A DNA stretch of 64,000 nucleotides. Origin: Strongylocentrotus droebachiensis. Lineage: Eukaryota; Echinodermata; Echinoidea; Camarodonta; Strongylocentrotidae. Shown piece by piece: positions 14,785-28,650 of the stretch. Within the stretch, counting starts at the first letter, position 1. Each line of letters opens with the position of its first letter. A program made the position numbers and the translations under genes. Below the pieces are notes generated by a model, which did not search any database, was not told where the DNA came from, and saw only the letters and a list, made by a program, of their open reading frames with translations. The stretch covers positions 806,001 through 870,000 of the forward strand of contig JAVYIG010000041.1 of NCBI GenBank assembly GCA_035222895.1, written 5' to 3'.

Positions 14785-17700
14785 AACTGAAGAACATGAC
14801 ATTGGTACAGCTCAATGAAGTCCTGGAGGAACTGGACCAGACGGTCAAAGAGTACTCAGAGGTCTTGGTCCAGCAACTAGCCCTGAGAGAGGACCTGGAC
14901 TACGAGAAGGAGACCAAGAACTCGTTCATCTCAGCTCTGCTCAGCGTTCAGAATAAGGTCAAGGGACGAAGCGGAACAGGAAACAACGGGGCAACCAAGC
15001 AGAAAGTAAAGCAGGACCCTCTCTCTCTACTCAGCAATAAACTGAAACTCAAGAATGGCATTGAACCAGGCATGGTAAGTGGTCTCCAGTGACCCCAAGA
15101 GATTTGCAACTCAAATAAGTTGCTTTTCCAGCTGCACAATGATACATAAGCCTAAGAGGTTTTTCTCTGTACATATAAAATATCCAGTGCAGGTGCTCTT
15201 CCTGAAATATTAAAAGAAACATGGATAGTAATGTATGGACTGGTTTAATGGAATTTCCACTCAAAAGAAAGTATGAAGAACTAGCAAACTCACTTACAAG
15301 TTCACCTTTTATTTTTCATTTGGGGCACACTTCCTTTTTTTCTCAAAATCTTTCTATGTTAAAAAGATGCTATTTCAGCAGTGTGAAAATTGACATATAT
15401 CCAAGATCCCTCCTCTCATTAGATAGTCGATATATCGAGCAATATGGCGGAAGTGAAGGAATATCTGCTGGCAAAATGTCTTCCTTTTTCTTTTTTCTGC
15501 AAGTTGATATTATGCTGACTGCATCCTGATCACGCCCAATGCCGGTAGTTGAGAGTTGCTTGCCGGCATCCTAAGGGGAGACATTTTATCCTTATGACCT
15601 GAATCTTAAGTTTGTACTTAAATGTCAAGCCATCAAAACATGAATATTTTTCCAATGCAATATTCAATTCCTGCAGGCATGTGTGCGAGACATGGGTTTT
15701 GTCATGTCATGTGTGCGATAGCAAGGTAATTCCCATACGTGTGCAAGCTGTCTATGAAGCAAATCTTTGGATCAGCAATCATTTATTCTTTAGGAGCTGA
15801 GAGCCAATCAACTCTGGAAATTAATTTGTCAAAATGCTCAGAAAAGTTTCAAAAATTACTTTGGGGAATAGATATTTAAATTAACCAAAAAAAAATTCTG
15901 CATGCAAGGAAATTATTATATTGAAAAATGGAATCTAAAATGAGCTTTCGGAGTAAACAGTTAGTTTCTATGCTGTTTGGGATTGACCCCATGGTAGTAT
16001 TGACACCCCCTACCCCCACCCACCCACTGTAATCATCTAATCATTTTATAATGAAATTATCATATATCTTTATCATGTTAAATGCAGAATAATACCACAA
16101 CTATATTGGATCCACTTATTCATTATTCTATGCACTGCTAGTGAACCAAGAATATTAGATATGGTTTTAATCATACAAATTGAAGCAAGAGAAATGTGTA
16201 TACCTTATTTCACATCTTTGCATTATTCTGGTGTCAAAGGTGTGATTGTTACACCATTAAAAAAGCATCTTTATTGGAATGACAAATTTGTAATATAAAT
16301 ACAATAATGGGTTGTCTGTAAATTCCTGAACCATCAGGATTTTCTAGGATGTTCAGATTACGATAGAATATCTACGGATGAAACTTGATTTTATTGAGGC
16401 ATCGTATGTCTTGTTAATTGAATTGATTTGTTTTTCCTTCCTTGAAACAGTATCTGACAACGAGAATACCATATCACAAAGATGCCCCACCAGACTTGGA
16501 AACTTTGAGAATAATCACAAAAAGTGAGTATATGCAGTGATAGGCAGTTTCACACCCACCCGATCATGAAAATTACTTGTAGTTTACAGGTAAGTTTTTG
16601 CAGATCCTGAGTTTGAAATCCTCACAAAGTTTGGGTACATTCACATCTGCCTGACATAGAAATTGGGACATTTCCCCCAAATGCTTTGCTTGTCCACTTT
16701 AAGTGCTTTTTACATTGAAGATCACCCTGTCCAAGCAGATAGCATAGAGCAATACTTAACTTTCTCACTGCTAATTCCCAATATGAGTTGTTCAAAGCCA
16801 GCAGAAAATATCAATGGTTTGGTTGAGGATTTTTTTATTTTGGGGGTAAATAATATGTTCTTTCTGTTTACAATGCCTAAATCTGAAATTTTATCAAGGC
16901 CCATTGCATAAAACTTAGCACTGATGATAACTTTGCCATCAATGGCAACTGCCATGGTTACAGGGCTCGACAACTAATCAAAATCAAGGTTTCCATGGTA
17001 GTCCTCAGACTGTCTGTTTTGTTGTTGACTGAAATTGTAAGCAACAAGAAGTATTTGCACTTTGTATTATGTCAGGCTTTAAATGATATTTGGGATCGAC
17101 AACACTTTCAGCACAACATGTTTGTGGTACCACTATGTGGTGTAAACTAATATGGTTCAGCCCAACCTTATTGCAGCCAATTTATTAGGAATTTTGTTTG
17201 TCATTAGATAAATTGCATTCCTGCGAGAAGGATGATGTTTCCACATTCTTCATAAGGTAACTGCTACTAGCAGACTTAATTCAAATCAGGTGATATTGGA
17301 GACAACAGTAATGTTCACACAACAGTCTGGACATTTTTAAGTTTAGCTTGTGGTTTAAAACGTCAATGTTTCTGTCGCATTACGTTTAGAACTACGACGG
17401 TACAATGTGAACATAGCTGGTATTGATTTTAACACCTGATACCCAAGCATCTGATATGCATCATGATAGGATTATCCCCTGTTTTCTACCTATAATCACA
17501 GTGCGGAGCTTACCAATTAGGGTTATTATGTAAGGTTGATACACCAATCTAAAACCTCTCTTGGGGTATAATGTTGAATGTCTGCACAATAATGCGACTC
17601 GAATGTGGAATCTAAGAGAACTATTGATTGGTAGTGGTATGGTTGGTTGTAACTGTAGAAAGACAATATATGTCTAGTTACAGGTACAAATCCAGCAAAG

Positions 17701-20700
17701 CCACTTTTCTAAAATATACTTGATATCAACCGTTTAAAGATAAAGCTTAGAACTGTGATTGTCTCGCTATTTATCAATTAAAAACATCACTTTAAAAACC
17801 TTTTTTAGGGGGGGGGGGTATCAACAAAAATTATATGGGCTTTGAGCATTCTGTTGTCTCCTTTATTTTTGTTGTTACATAAAATACCGACAACTCACAT
17901 CTTCCATCGTTACTCTATGTAGGGAGAGTTGGAGTAAGTAGATTATCAGCTGGAAACCAATTAGCGAATGTTATTTTTTGGTAGAATTCAGAACTAGATG
18001 ATGGATACCACACGCATAAATATGTTGAATTTAAGGGGTTTTAACAGGAGGGATCATTAAGTTACTGTATCGAGTCTCAATTTCTGGAAAAAAAGTCAGG
18101 AAGTTTTAAATGACACCAAAAACAAGGCTGTGCAATTACTGCATTTCGAATGCCAAATCATATGACATGTATCTTACAGTATTCATCTAGCCAAATATTG
18201 TGAAAAGGAAGTACCCGTAGACTTTTTCTTGTGATATATAGAATAAATGATACCTGTGTAGTAACTTAAGGTCCCCACATATTCATAGCTTAATGAAATC
18301 TACCTCTTCCTATAAAACAGAATAGCAGGTATGCATGTCAAATTTGTACACATCTATTTTGGTTTCTCAAAAGGCCTGAAATATATTGCAGTCGTAAACT
18401 TGGCTTACTCAAAATCAAATTCAATATATCAATTACTTTCAAAAGCTTAATTGTGTAGAGGTTTTTAATCATTTTGTGAATTCATAGCTGATTTGGTTAC
18501 CTTTTGGCAAAGTAGTTTATTGCTTTTATCCATATGACTATGGTAGTTATCATTTTTAGCCATTTTGTTGCCATCCTTCTTCTTGAGTAAAATATTCTGC
18601 CTCATCACAATATGATGATCCCAGTCTCACTTGAAAAATCAAAATGGCACAGCCACAAACAGACTTCAGCTTTATTTTGTCCTAGTTTTGTTCTGCTTAA
18701 GCCTCAACCCACTGTAAATAATCAATCGTCAAATTTGAGGAAGGAAATTTGAGGAGTGCAGACAGACGTTATTGATTTGTGTTGTCTCCTGCCTTGGCGT
18801 GCTGCAATTAGCAAACAGAAAATTTCACTTTGCATTCTACACAGCTCTTGTTATTTAATATCATAAATATTCGAAAAAAAAATCCAATGTGCATGGATGG
18901 ATGCATATAGATGTATTTCACCCCCAAGACAAAGTCTGATATTGATCGGCTCAAAGCTCTGTGATGATGGTTGTATGTTTCCGTTCTGCTTTTAGGGTCT
19001 TTCTTGCTCTTTAAAAAAAATTGAATTAATTTGTTTGAAAATCATCTTTTATCTTTGATGTTTTTATGTATCAGTTGATTCTTGTTTTGTTTCATTGAAA
19101 TGAAGAAAAAATCACAGAAAGGATCAGGATTCTATTGTTGGTCGATTAGACTCTGAAGAAAAAAAACAGGGTAGATAAAATCAGATAATACAATCTCTGC
19201 CATAAACAAAAAGTTGATTTCTTTGACAACTTAATTGCTAACCTGGCAAATGTATGGAAGAGACATGGCACCAAAATAATAGTTATGCGAGAGCATGTAC
19301 AGTAGAGTAACGTAATTTACATGACCTCCTCTAATGGTCGTCGATTACAGTCTGAAAAAAACAGGGGGAGATAATACAGTCTCTATCATAACAAAAAGTT
19401 GATTTCTTTGGCAACTTGCTAACCTGGCAAATGTATGGAAGAGAAATGGCATCAAAATAATAATTATACAAATAGTTCAGTTCAGTTCATTTATTTCAAT
19501 CATAAAACCATAACATAATATATATACAAAAGTAACATGAAACAATCATAATCTTACAATTCTGGAATTAAGAAATTGGAGACTGAAAAGGAAGTTTGAA
19601 AAACTTGTAAGTATAATAGTCCCCTGACATAAATAATAAATAACGAGATTATATGTTTGTACACGTTACTACAACAATAACAATATATAAATAAGATTCT
19701 ACACATTATAGATACACACAGTAGTATAACATAATCTTACATGACCTCGTCTCTTGTTAGTCGATTAGACTCTGAAATCATAGGGAACACCTGATTCATC
19801 ACGCCACTTTCCGGCGGCAAAGCGCAGCTTCACACCCTGATCGTAGAGTTTCTTTACCTCCGCCGACCATCTACGTTTTTCCGTTAGGTCATCTTTGGTG
19901 AGGTCGTCAGTAAAAAAGAAAGCTTTGTTTGCCAGCCTTCCTCATGATGTCAACTTTATGCCGGTACGACTGAAGTTTAATGAGGATATGCTGAGGTCTC
20001 TCCGTGCGCCTTCCATCGCGATGAGCCCGCTCGACCTTGAGGTCAATTTCGGATTTCCCGCGAAACGATATCCTCCGCGATCTCGATGCATTGCTCACGC
20101 TGGTTTGCTGCTTCTGGATAGCCTACGAGGCGGATGTTATTCCTACGTGAAAAACATTCAGCCTTGTTGATTCCTGCTGCATTCGATGCCGCTAAAGCAC
20201 GAAGCGGAGCTAGCTCATTCTCCAACTCTGACATCCTTTTCTCCAGGGATGAATTTTTCTTTTCCAGCTCGGATACCCGCTTGCTCTCAAATTCAATAGA
20301 TTCGGCGAGGTTAATCTCAACGCGTTTGATATTTTCAATCAATGAATCAACAGCCTTCCTTATCATACCTTCAAAGCCCTCCGTAGCTGTCTTGAAGTAT
20401 TGTTGCATGCTAACAATGCTCACATTACTCGTATCCATGTTGGGCGCAGGGCTAACAGGTGGGGTAAACGTTTGGCCCGTTCCACCTGAGTAGCCACTAG
20501 CACCAGCCGCTGTACCTAGGTATGATGCGCTCGGGCTTTGCCGGGGTTGCTTGGCCTGATGAGGTGGTGCCAGTGAGGGTGAGGCCTCACCATGCTGTGG
20601 TAGGTCCTGATTATCCGATAAGATGTCGATATCTGTGGGATTCGAATCCCCTTTGGCTCTACGATGGTGTTTATCGCTTCTCGAAGTCATTGTTGCAGCA

Positions 20701-21501
20701 AATAATATCACCAGTTATAAAAATAAAACTATGAATTAGATCAATTTAAAAGAGAATTCAGAGAGATTTATACCAGTACGTGTTACTCCATGTGGTCAGA
20801 TTTAAGACCTTTCCCTTTCGCAATTGTATCCATGCTTTCTTGTAGCCTTTTTTTTCAGTTATAGATTTCCTTTATCCAGTATATGACATGTGTAATACAA
20901 GAGTTATTTTGTACAAATCGGAAATGTGTCAATTTACAATAATTTGATGTATTTTGTTGTTCTTTTCAGTTTTGAAAGCAATTGATGTGGACAGCAAAGA
21001 AGTGCCTGACTTGCTGACAAACTACATCTTGAAAGGTAGAGTTCATCTCTCCAGAGTAACATATTTTATAAACCCCTAAGCTTAAGGAGAAGTGACTAAC
21101 ATTTGTTGGTAGCAATTCAGTGTTCCTCAAGTCATGATCATGCACAAGCTTACCTCTATGAAATACCCTACAACTGTATCTGTTGCTAGAGAATCATCAT
21201 CAAACAGGGTCGCAAGGGATCAGCAATGACTCATATTTTATCCCTCCCGAATTAAACAATGACTGCTTTATACAGCCTCTGGATGAGGGCAATATATTTC
21301 AATCACACTCTATCTTTTCCTTTAACCCATGAATAATGTTTGATCTTAATACAGTAATTCTAATCTGATAGACCACAGTCCAAGTTATCTTGAGCTTAGT
21401 ATTCATTAAGTCATTTGAACTTGTTTATCGCCCGTACAGTTCTGTTTCCAGCTGGAGCGGACCCAAGCCAGGCATCGTCACTCTTCGTTGCTCAAAGATA
21501 A
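14785..21501 (+). CDS. FEZ: FEZ family (FEZ1/FEZ2, UNC-76) kinesin adaptor, C-terminal four exons
   Basis: Exons 14785-15074, 16451-16523, 20970-21035 and 21440-21501 join in frame (phases 0, 1 and 1) through AG acceptors and GT donors and end in TAA. About 162 C-terminal residues are visible. The first exon carries the family's conserved helical block (EYSEVLVQQLALREDLDYEK, then KNSFISALLSVQNK) and a Lys-rich linker. The next encodes YLTTRIPYHKDAPPDLETL, matching the vertebrate YLxTxIPYEKK-PP-ED-L segment as I remember it. The third encodes VPDLLTNYILK, the family's near-terminal motif. Family knowledge: FEZ proteins are coiled-coil adaptors linking kinesin-1 to cargo and needed for axon outgrowth. 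The first exon starts with the last two bases of a codon, so upstream exons exist. Recalled vertebrate proteins stop soon after YILKVLCP; this one runs about 15 residues further, ending in VAQR. FEZ1 and FEZ2 cannot be separated from this part. Confidence 0.93.
19141..19767 (-). repeat. ~199-bp tandem unit beginning at the LINE ORF1 stop, one copy interrupted
   Basis: The motif GTCGATTA..CTCTGAA recurs at 19141, 19340 and 19760. Units at 19141 and 19340 share long stretches, including AAAAAGTTGATTTCTTTG and CTAACCTGGCAAATGTATGG. The junction phrase TTACATGACCTC precedes both the second and third motif. Read on the minus strand the motif is the last codons and stop of the ORF1 remnant (F-R-V-stop). 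The second unit is interrupted at about 19476-19715 by an AT-rich segment that looks like a LINE tail. The arrangement is seen directly; the order of events is inferred. Confidence 0.7.
19476..19715 (-). mobile_element. 5'-truncated LINE tail (antisense)
   Basis: Read on the minus strand the segment ends GATTGAAATAAATGAACTGA, then further ACTGA units. Short tandem tails after AAATAAATGAA are typical of L2/CR1-like LINE 3' ends. It interrupts a ~199-bp repeat unit whose two halves flank it. The boundary at 19715 is approximate. Confidence 0.55.
19765..20711 (-). pseudogene. LINE ORF1 (coiled-coil RNA-binding protein) remnant, antisense in a FEZ intron
   Basis: An antisense frame of 222 codons (20043-20711) starts at MILFAATMTSRSDKHHRR, with MTSRSDKHHRR the more likely start. 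It has a Pro/Ser/Gly-rich N-terminal third, then a heptad-rich coiled coil (about residues 110-180, including SELEKKNSSLEKRMSELE), then SRRNNIRLVGYPE. That last motif is characteristic of LINE-1-type ORF1 RRM-like domains. A frame change near 20050-20098 leads into RTERPQHILIKLQSYRHK. A second near 19910 leads into KLRFAAGKWRDE and a stop at 19765-19767, the usual ORF1 C-terminal pattern. Two frame changes make it a likely dead copy. No reverse-transcriptase ORF follows, so this is an ORF1-only fragment. It is distinctly more GC-rich than the surrounding intron. Confidence 0.8.
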
Positions 21502-24500
21502 AGACAAAATGGAGGCAGGCAACGACAACGACACAACCGTGAGACTAATATTTGCTGCAACCCTTGAGGGAGTGTACATCATTGACATCTACATTCTACG
21601 AAGCTCCGACAGATCGAGAGAGAGAGAAGAGAGATAGGGAGGAAGGAAGTTGAAGCGTTTGACATTTGTTGTATATAATAACTTCCACCCATCAAGGGCC
21701 AAAAGTTCTTACGTAGGTGCATTTTTTTCTAATGTTCAAAGAGTGATGCTACTTAATGCATATGTCTTATGAATGCAAGAAAATATATTTGATTAATGTC
21801 CATGTTTTTGTTGGATATGTTTAAATCACTAGAATGCTTAGTCTGAGTGCAGAGGAGTACGGTAATGTCACAGAGACAGACGTAGATCTCTCCAGGGAAT
21901 GACTGAATATAGTCTCAAGAAATTATTAGTGGGATAGTTGAATACAATCCTTATGCTTTCTGAAATATATATAACTCATGAAACAGTGGGTTTCAACATT
22001 AAATGTTACTATTTCATATATTTTCACGTAACAATAACAAGTTTAAAACAACTCACAGGAAAGAAAACCTCAATCAACTCACAGGAACTAACAGCGGTTC
22101 AACACGAGTAATAAGATATTATTCAAATTCATTTATTTCACATCTCTTGAAAAATACAATGCATGTAGAATTAAATAATTTAAGAACAACATTGTAGAAA
22201 GAGAATTGACAAATGATTGCACTCGTTTCCACAAAAAAAAAAAAATTGGAGTAATCTTTTTAAAGAAGGGGGGGGGGGGTTACAGACATTCTCTTTTTAC
22301 AGTAGTATGACTGATTCGTCAGTTGCAATATTTTAAGAGTGAGCATTCCAATGAATTAAGTCGTATTTTTCCCTGTGGTTAGTTCACAAAATCAACTCAT
22401 TTTTTTAGAATGTACTATATAAGTTGAATTTGATATGCATTCATTCCAATTTCAAACTATTGAAGACTTCCCCTCCCACCCTGTTTGTATGGTTTATGCA
22501 GACCCTTGTACATAGAAATGCACACAGGTATTAGCTAGTAGACAGAGGCTAGAGAAATATTAGATGCTTGGAAGAATGATAGTTTGTGTTATGACTGGAA
22601 AATAGGTGTATGGTGTTTTGAGAAAAGAATCAAATAAATTGTGGGGGATTCATCAAGTGACTCACAAAACCAAGTTTTGTAGCCTACTTTACATCCTGCT
22701 CGCTATTATATTATCTCCATCTTCATCATCATCAGAAAATGAATTTATAAACACATGAAATTTTGAACTTAAATGGAATCTTATTTTAAAAAATATTCAT
22801 ATGTGGAGTATAACTGTTATCTTGTTATCTCTCTGAGTCTCAGAGTTAAAGATAAAGAACAAATTTCTCATACTTCTGGTATAACATGTCATGATGAAGA
22901 AGCAAAGGATATTGAATATGTGATGTGGTGAATAGTGGTGATGTCGATGATTACTTCATATACAAGCATATATAGATTAAAAAATGGATTGAAAATTCAA
23001 GTTAGATTCTCAAATGCAAAATGTAGATTATGAGATGCAGAATGTAGATTATGAGGTGTATCTGTAAGTATAGGATGTGGTTGCTAGTATAGAATAATCC
23101 TTTTCATTATCAAACAAATTGAATATGTAGCTGTATATAAATCTTTAAAAATTATCTATATCTGTAGAGTTTTTTCAAGTCAGAAGAATTCTTCAAAAAG
23201 TATTTATTGTTAGATATTAAGAGCAATGCTTTTTTCTGCCGACTATGTGTACCAAAAATATTATTCTGCATTGTATTACTGTTCGAGTGTGAAGGAAAAC
23301 CAAAGCCTAACTGTAACTGATCATGCTTATTGGGTAAAACACATAAATAGGGAGGTTTACAGAAAAAAGAAAAAAAAAATCTGGAGAGAAAGAAGGATAA
23401 GTGCAAAAAAAGTCTGAAGAATACCACAAGAAACCAGGCAAAATTTATTGTATGAATCAGAGGGTTCAGCATATTCTGTCTCTATGACAGAATTGTTCAA
23501 GCTGTTCATCATATTAACAAAAACAGATAAACAACCCACGAAACCCATAACACAGTGTTTTAATCATCTTTGCTAATTATGGATAAATTATTTATCTTTA
23601 AGGGTATAAAAGTGTAACGAAATACTCTTTATTCTGGTAAATCTCAGCTTAGAGCATCATAATAAGATGCAAAAGATCGAAACCAGTCAGATTTTTTGTT
23701 CAGACAAGCAATTTGTTATAAGTTGTAGAATGTTCGCATATGAGTTGTCGATTAGCTTTACTTAAAGTGTATTATTATTGTTTCAATTGCTATGCATTAG
23801 GCCATCTCTTATGCTGATGTGTTTAGTTCCACCTTTTTACTATGTATTTTGTACAATTGTGTGTGCTTAATGTTTTCAATATTATTTTTCTACGAATATC
23901 CGCTCTCTTCAATGGATGACTTTCCATGAACTCACCTATGTGTTTTATTTGCAATTCCTTTGGTGCCAATATTGATTTTTTTTTAATAATAATTATTTCG
24001 ATTTGTGTCAGTGTATGTTTACCTCAAGTAGCATTTTATCTGATTGAATCACAGTTATCTTGAACTCATGTTAACCTGAGAAACATAATCAAACCTTAGC
24101 AGAGTGTGATAAGGATATAAATTTTGAAGGCTGCTTTCTTTTTGTACAAGTTTGTTATGTCATCTCCAAATTATGATGCTTCAATAAAATGCAAGTTGTT
24201 TTCTTTAGACCAATTTTTATTTACATGCTGCCTGAAAATGCTTATGCTAATCTTTCGAATTCAAAATGATATCCCCTACGGTATTTTCTTCATTGTAAGC
24301 ATACCTTATTTAGATAGGCTTTGTAAAAGGAGAGAATGAATAGCATGACGTTAGACTTAGAAGATGAAAAATAGCTACGGTTTTCCTACCCAAAATCATG
24401 TGCAATTTTGTATGTAAATAAGATTTCTAAAAAATTGATTGATTTCTATGTTTTTCTTTTTTGCCAATTATTGTACAAATATCAATTCAATCAGTGTTGT

Positions 24501-25112
24501 GATATTTCAACTCTATATAATATGTAAATGGCCATGTGTTTTGCAATGATATTTTGCCCCTCTTGTATTTTTCACTGAGTGGACGTATTTATGAAACAGA
24601 CAGATATTGGCGGTAAAATAGCGTCAAGTACTTGGTTGCAGGTACAGGGTTGGATAAATAAAAGGATTCTCGATATAAATTCTGCAAGTAAACATTAGTA
24701 AATTTATTTCAACTACATTACCCCTTACATGAAATGTACATGTATGTCTGTACTGCTTGTGCAGTATCACAGTGGTTTGATGGTCAGCCACTTTGAATTT
24801 CAATTCAATGTGTGCAGTCGGCAGTGCTGTTCCTTTAGCCCTGGTCGTATCTGTAATGATAAACAGTAAACAATATGCCCATATGAAATGTAATGATAAC
24901 AATAATAGTGGTCCCTTATGAAATGTTTCGGCAACTATAAAATCCTTGGGGTTCTGTAAATCAAATATGATTGACACTGCTACATGGCTCACGTGATAAA
25001 AGTAATTTGAGGAGGATCAACAGCATAAAAACATATTAATACATGGGACCTGCAACAATCTAGTTTCTAGGAAATGATATGGGAATGATTATTGTTAATG
25101 TTATTGTTATTA

Positions 25113-25265
25113 TCCAGGGCCCTGTCTTAAAAAAATAGTTGCTATTGATTCAAATCGTTTGCAGCATGATATAGTAGCATCTCTGTTCTATTGAGATAGG
25201 AGTTTGTAAGTTTTTATTGATATGGGGATATATAATGGATCCATATCAATCAAAAGTTCAGGACC
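25113..25265. mobile_element. Possible GGGCCC-type MITE
   Basis: Starts GGGCCCTGTCTTA and shares GAGATAGGAGTTT with the degraded copy near 850-995. No clear right terminus. Confidence 0.35.
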
Positions 25266-28200
25266 AATGACTGAGTAGCCGTAATAACACTAGACCTTTA
25301 AGAGTTGCCCTGGTTATGACCATTTACTGGGTACATGATGATTTATAATATTCAATGATGCTTTAGGTGATAATGTACTCTAACTTTGTGCCAATACTTT
25401 CAATTTCCAAAATAGTTAATGTTTGTTGCAAGTACTTACCCATATTACAATTGAAAGATTTTTAAAAATGTATAATCTGCGGCAATCTGCTTTGTTTGTA
25501 AGGAAAAGATTATTTCTGTACTTAATAATTAAGATAGGGATTCTGGATGTGTTTTGCCCTTCTCCATGTTAAACAGTGATTGAATCATGGTTAGTGTCAT
25601 TCATAACTAACATTGTCTCAGCAAATAAAACTAATTACTTATAAACCTAATTACTCATAAACCTTGCAGAATTTTAGATCAAAGATAAAAAATGTTGCTT
25701 GATTTTAATTCAAGCTATGAATATTGCCACTATGTGTTTCATCTCAACACTTGATTTCCAAGAATTGAGACATAAATTCCTTCCATTGCAAGTGAAGGTT
25801 TCCTGTGGTCATGAGTGGTCTTAAAGTTAGTAGAATCATAATATCCCTCCCCACCCATCTAATTTGGTATTTTACTGGTCAAGAAAAAAATTACCACAGC
25901 AACAAAACAAAACAAAATTGTACTTTAGCTCCTGTCTTAATTGTACAATGTAAGCATGTCCTAATTCTGTTAATGTGCCATATTTATTAAAAAGATAGTT
26001 TGCTGCACACTTCTCTGACGGGAATAAGTACAACTCAAAGACTATAGAGAAGAGTAAGTAAGATATATAAGTGGGCTTTTGATATCAAGGGGCATTATAC
26101 ATCTCATTAATTCATCACAATGTTATACACTTATTACAATTCCCATATGGTGCAATGTCTGTATGTTTCAGCGACCCTATGGTCTGACATCCTTGTGTCT
26201 GGTACAGGGTACAATACTGGCTATGCATGTTGGTGTTTGAAAGTTTGTCATGCAGCAGTGTTGAATAAAACATACCATTACATGCATGCATATCTGGGTG
26301 TAGGTATGATATGGTGCAACACAAGACTGATACCATCATAATCAACATAACCTCTTGTAAAACAATCATGGAATGCTAGCTTGTGGCAGGCCATTCCTGT
26401 AAACTCAGTGTGCTAAATTGTTTCCTTGGTGAACATCTCAATAATCAAATGATTTTTCTACTTTATTAATCACCTTTTGTAATTTCATGTAATGTTCAAT
26501 ACATAACCAGAATGTGTAAACATTGCAGGGTTTGTTTGATTGTTTGTTTTACAAAAGAAAAATCAACATGTAAACTCATTAAGTATCCTTCATGGTATAT
26601 AAAACTGTACAGAGTATGAAACTATTTGTGAACTATACATCACTCAATATTTAACAATGAACTTGTGAATTTTGTACATCTTGCCATTGTTCTGTAATAA
26701 GTTATTGCTTTTGGATGAAACCGCATATGAATAGCCGTCATTTATGAAAAAATGCAAATTTGCAATGACGATGACAGGCATTTGTACTATACTGACAAGC
26801 ATTTACTCATGAAGAAAAAAAAAGGGATGTGTCGTGTGTGTACGTTTCATTGACGTGTAGCTAGATATCCAAGTATATTGAAACAGTAAGGAAACAGGAA
26901 CAGAATTACAGGATACAAATCTTCAGAATTGTGCAAGTTTCAGTCTGATTGTGTAGTCAGTTTAGTGAAGTGAGTTATGAATAACATTATGGCTAAACAT
27001 CTGTATTGTTGAAACAAGTTAAAGAAATAAAAGTCCTATCCAGAAATAAAAGTTATATCACCGTCTTTTATTTTCACCCTTGATTCATAGTCTGTGCGGG
27101 TGTGAATATAATGATTTCTAGTCAGGACTTGGTAATTAGCGTTTCTTGCTATCTGGACCTCTTGACTTTCTTTGCCCAAGACATTAGTTTTACATCTTTT
27201 TACCAAGTTTTTTTTTATGAGAGAAAATTTTTGTGAAATGTGCAACTTTCAAGTTTGGTTTGATTCTGTGAATTTTATTGGAGACCTCAGGATGATGTTT
27301 TATCTCTCATTTCTCTTTCTTAAAGATCTCAGCTGCTCAGAGGCATGAAGGCATACTCATTTAACATCGCATCAATGTTTGTCTTGCTCTCAACATACAA
27401 TTCTCTTATACTGTCTTGCTCTTCATATTTACTCTTCCCTTTTCCTTTCCCAAGCTTATCTTCTTTCTTTACTGTCCTTTTGTAAAAATCTATTAACGAT
27501 GGTGTGGTTTAGATACAAACAAATAAAAACACAACACAAAAGAAATTTAGAGGTGACATAAAAGCACATATATTTAATACTGGCACAAATACTGCAGTGA
27601 AGTGCAGCATTTTCTCAACAAATACATACAAGTTTGGAAATGATTAGGGATGCAGTAATCCATCTGCTATTGCTTTTTGCTTGGAAAAAAAATAAAGTTT
27701 TTTTTCTTTGATACTTGATTTTTCTTGGTTTCTTGGGAAAAAAGAAGACAAAAGGCAGTTGACTTGATTCATTGTCTGCCAATAAAAAGGATGTAAGAGC
27801 TTTGTAATGTCAAATGCACTAACAGCCTTTGTGTTGGCAGATGATGAATTGCTTATACATTGTTATGAACATTTTAAGGGAACCACTCACACAAAGCTTT
27901 GCGTCATAAAAACAAAATGTATTTTGGGGAGTGATTATCTCAAAAATATTGTTGTTTGTATATTACGAAAACTTGTCTCATTAAATTTATTATTTGAAGT
28001 TTTATGTAAGAGGTGCTGTAGGCCCTTTAACAAATTGATTTTTGTTTTAATGTTATTGTCTTATTCTATGATTATGTCATGGCACACACAAAAACAACCA
28101 AGTTGATAAACTACAATGGTGTAACTTGGCAAGACAAAACGATGGGACAAGATAAAAAAAATCAATTGCTGTACAGTGTGCAAATGTGCAATAACCATTA

Positions 28201-28577
28201 AAAAAAATTGAATGAAAATAAAAAAAGAATGGACTGAAACTAAAAGTTCAGGAATGCACATATAATATAAAGATGTCAATATAAAAATAATTGTATAGCA
28301 TGTCAAGTAATTTCAATGGAGTGGAGTCATTGTATAAACATGCTTTGAATAGTCTTGAAAGAAAGTTGCTGAAGATAAATCAACTCTCACATTCCAACTT
28401 GTACACAAAATATTTTTAGAATATCCATAAATCTTAAAACATACACCTAACTCAAAGGTGGACATTTTGATGAATGCAATGTCAATTTCTAAGATTACAT
28501 CAAATGAAATATCTAGATATATCATATTTCTGATGAACATGAGCAGTCACTTTTTTCACACTAAAAGTAGTCTCATA

Positions 28578-28650
28578 ATAATAATAGTGGGTTCTTTTAT
28601 AGCGCTAATGTCAGATTTGATACTCCTGGCGCTCCGCAATTATTACCCTG
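28578..28650. mobile_element. ATA-repeat / TATAGCGC-type short repeat
   Basis: An (ATA)n stretch is followed by TTTTATAGCGCTAATG and then GGCGCT, the same layout as the clearer copy at 47774-47850. Confidence 0.4.

Noticed and set aside
16895..16985. Possible palindromic MITE beginning GCCCATTGCATAAAACTTAG
   Set aside because: Only one end and a short inner inverted repeat (GCCATCAATGGC) are visible; no matching second terminus was found.
24624..24992. 122-codon minus-strand frame with a hydrophobic segment
   Set aside because: AT-rich, no codon bias or recognised motif, no supporting exon structure; kept as intergenic.
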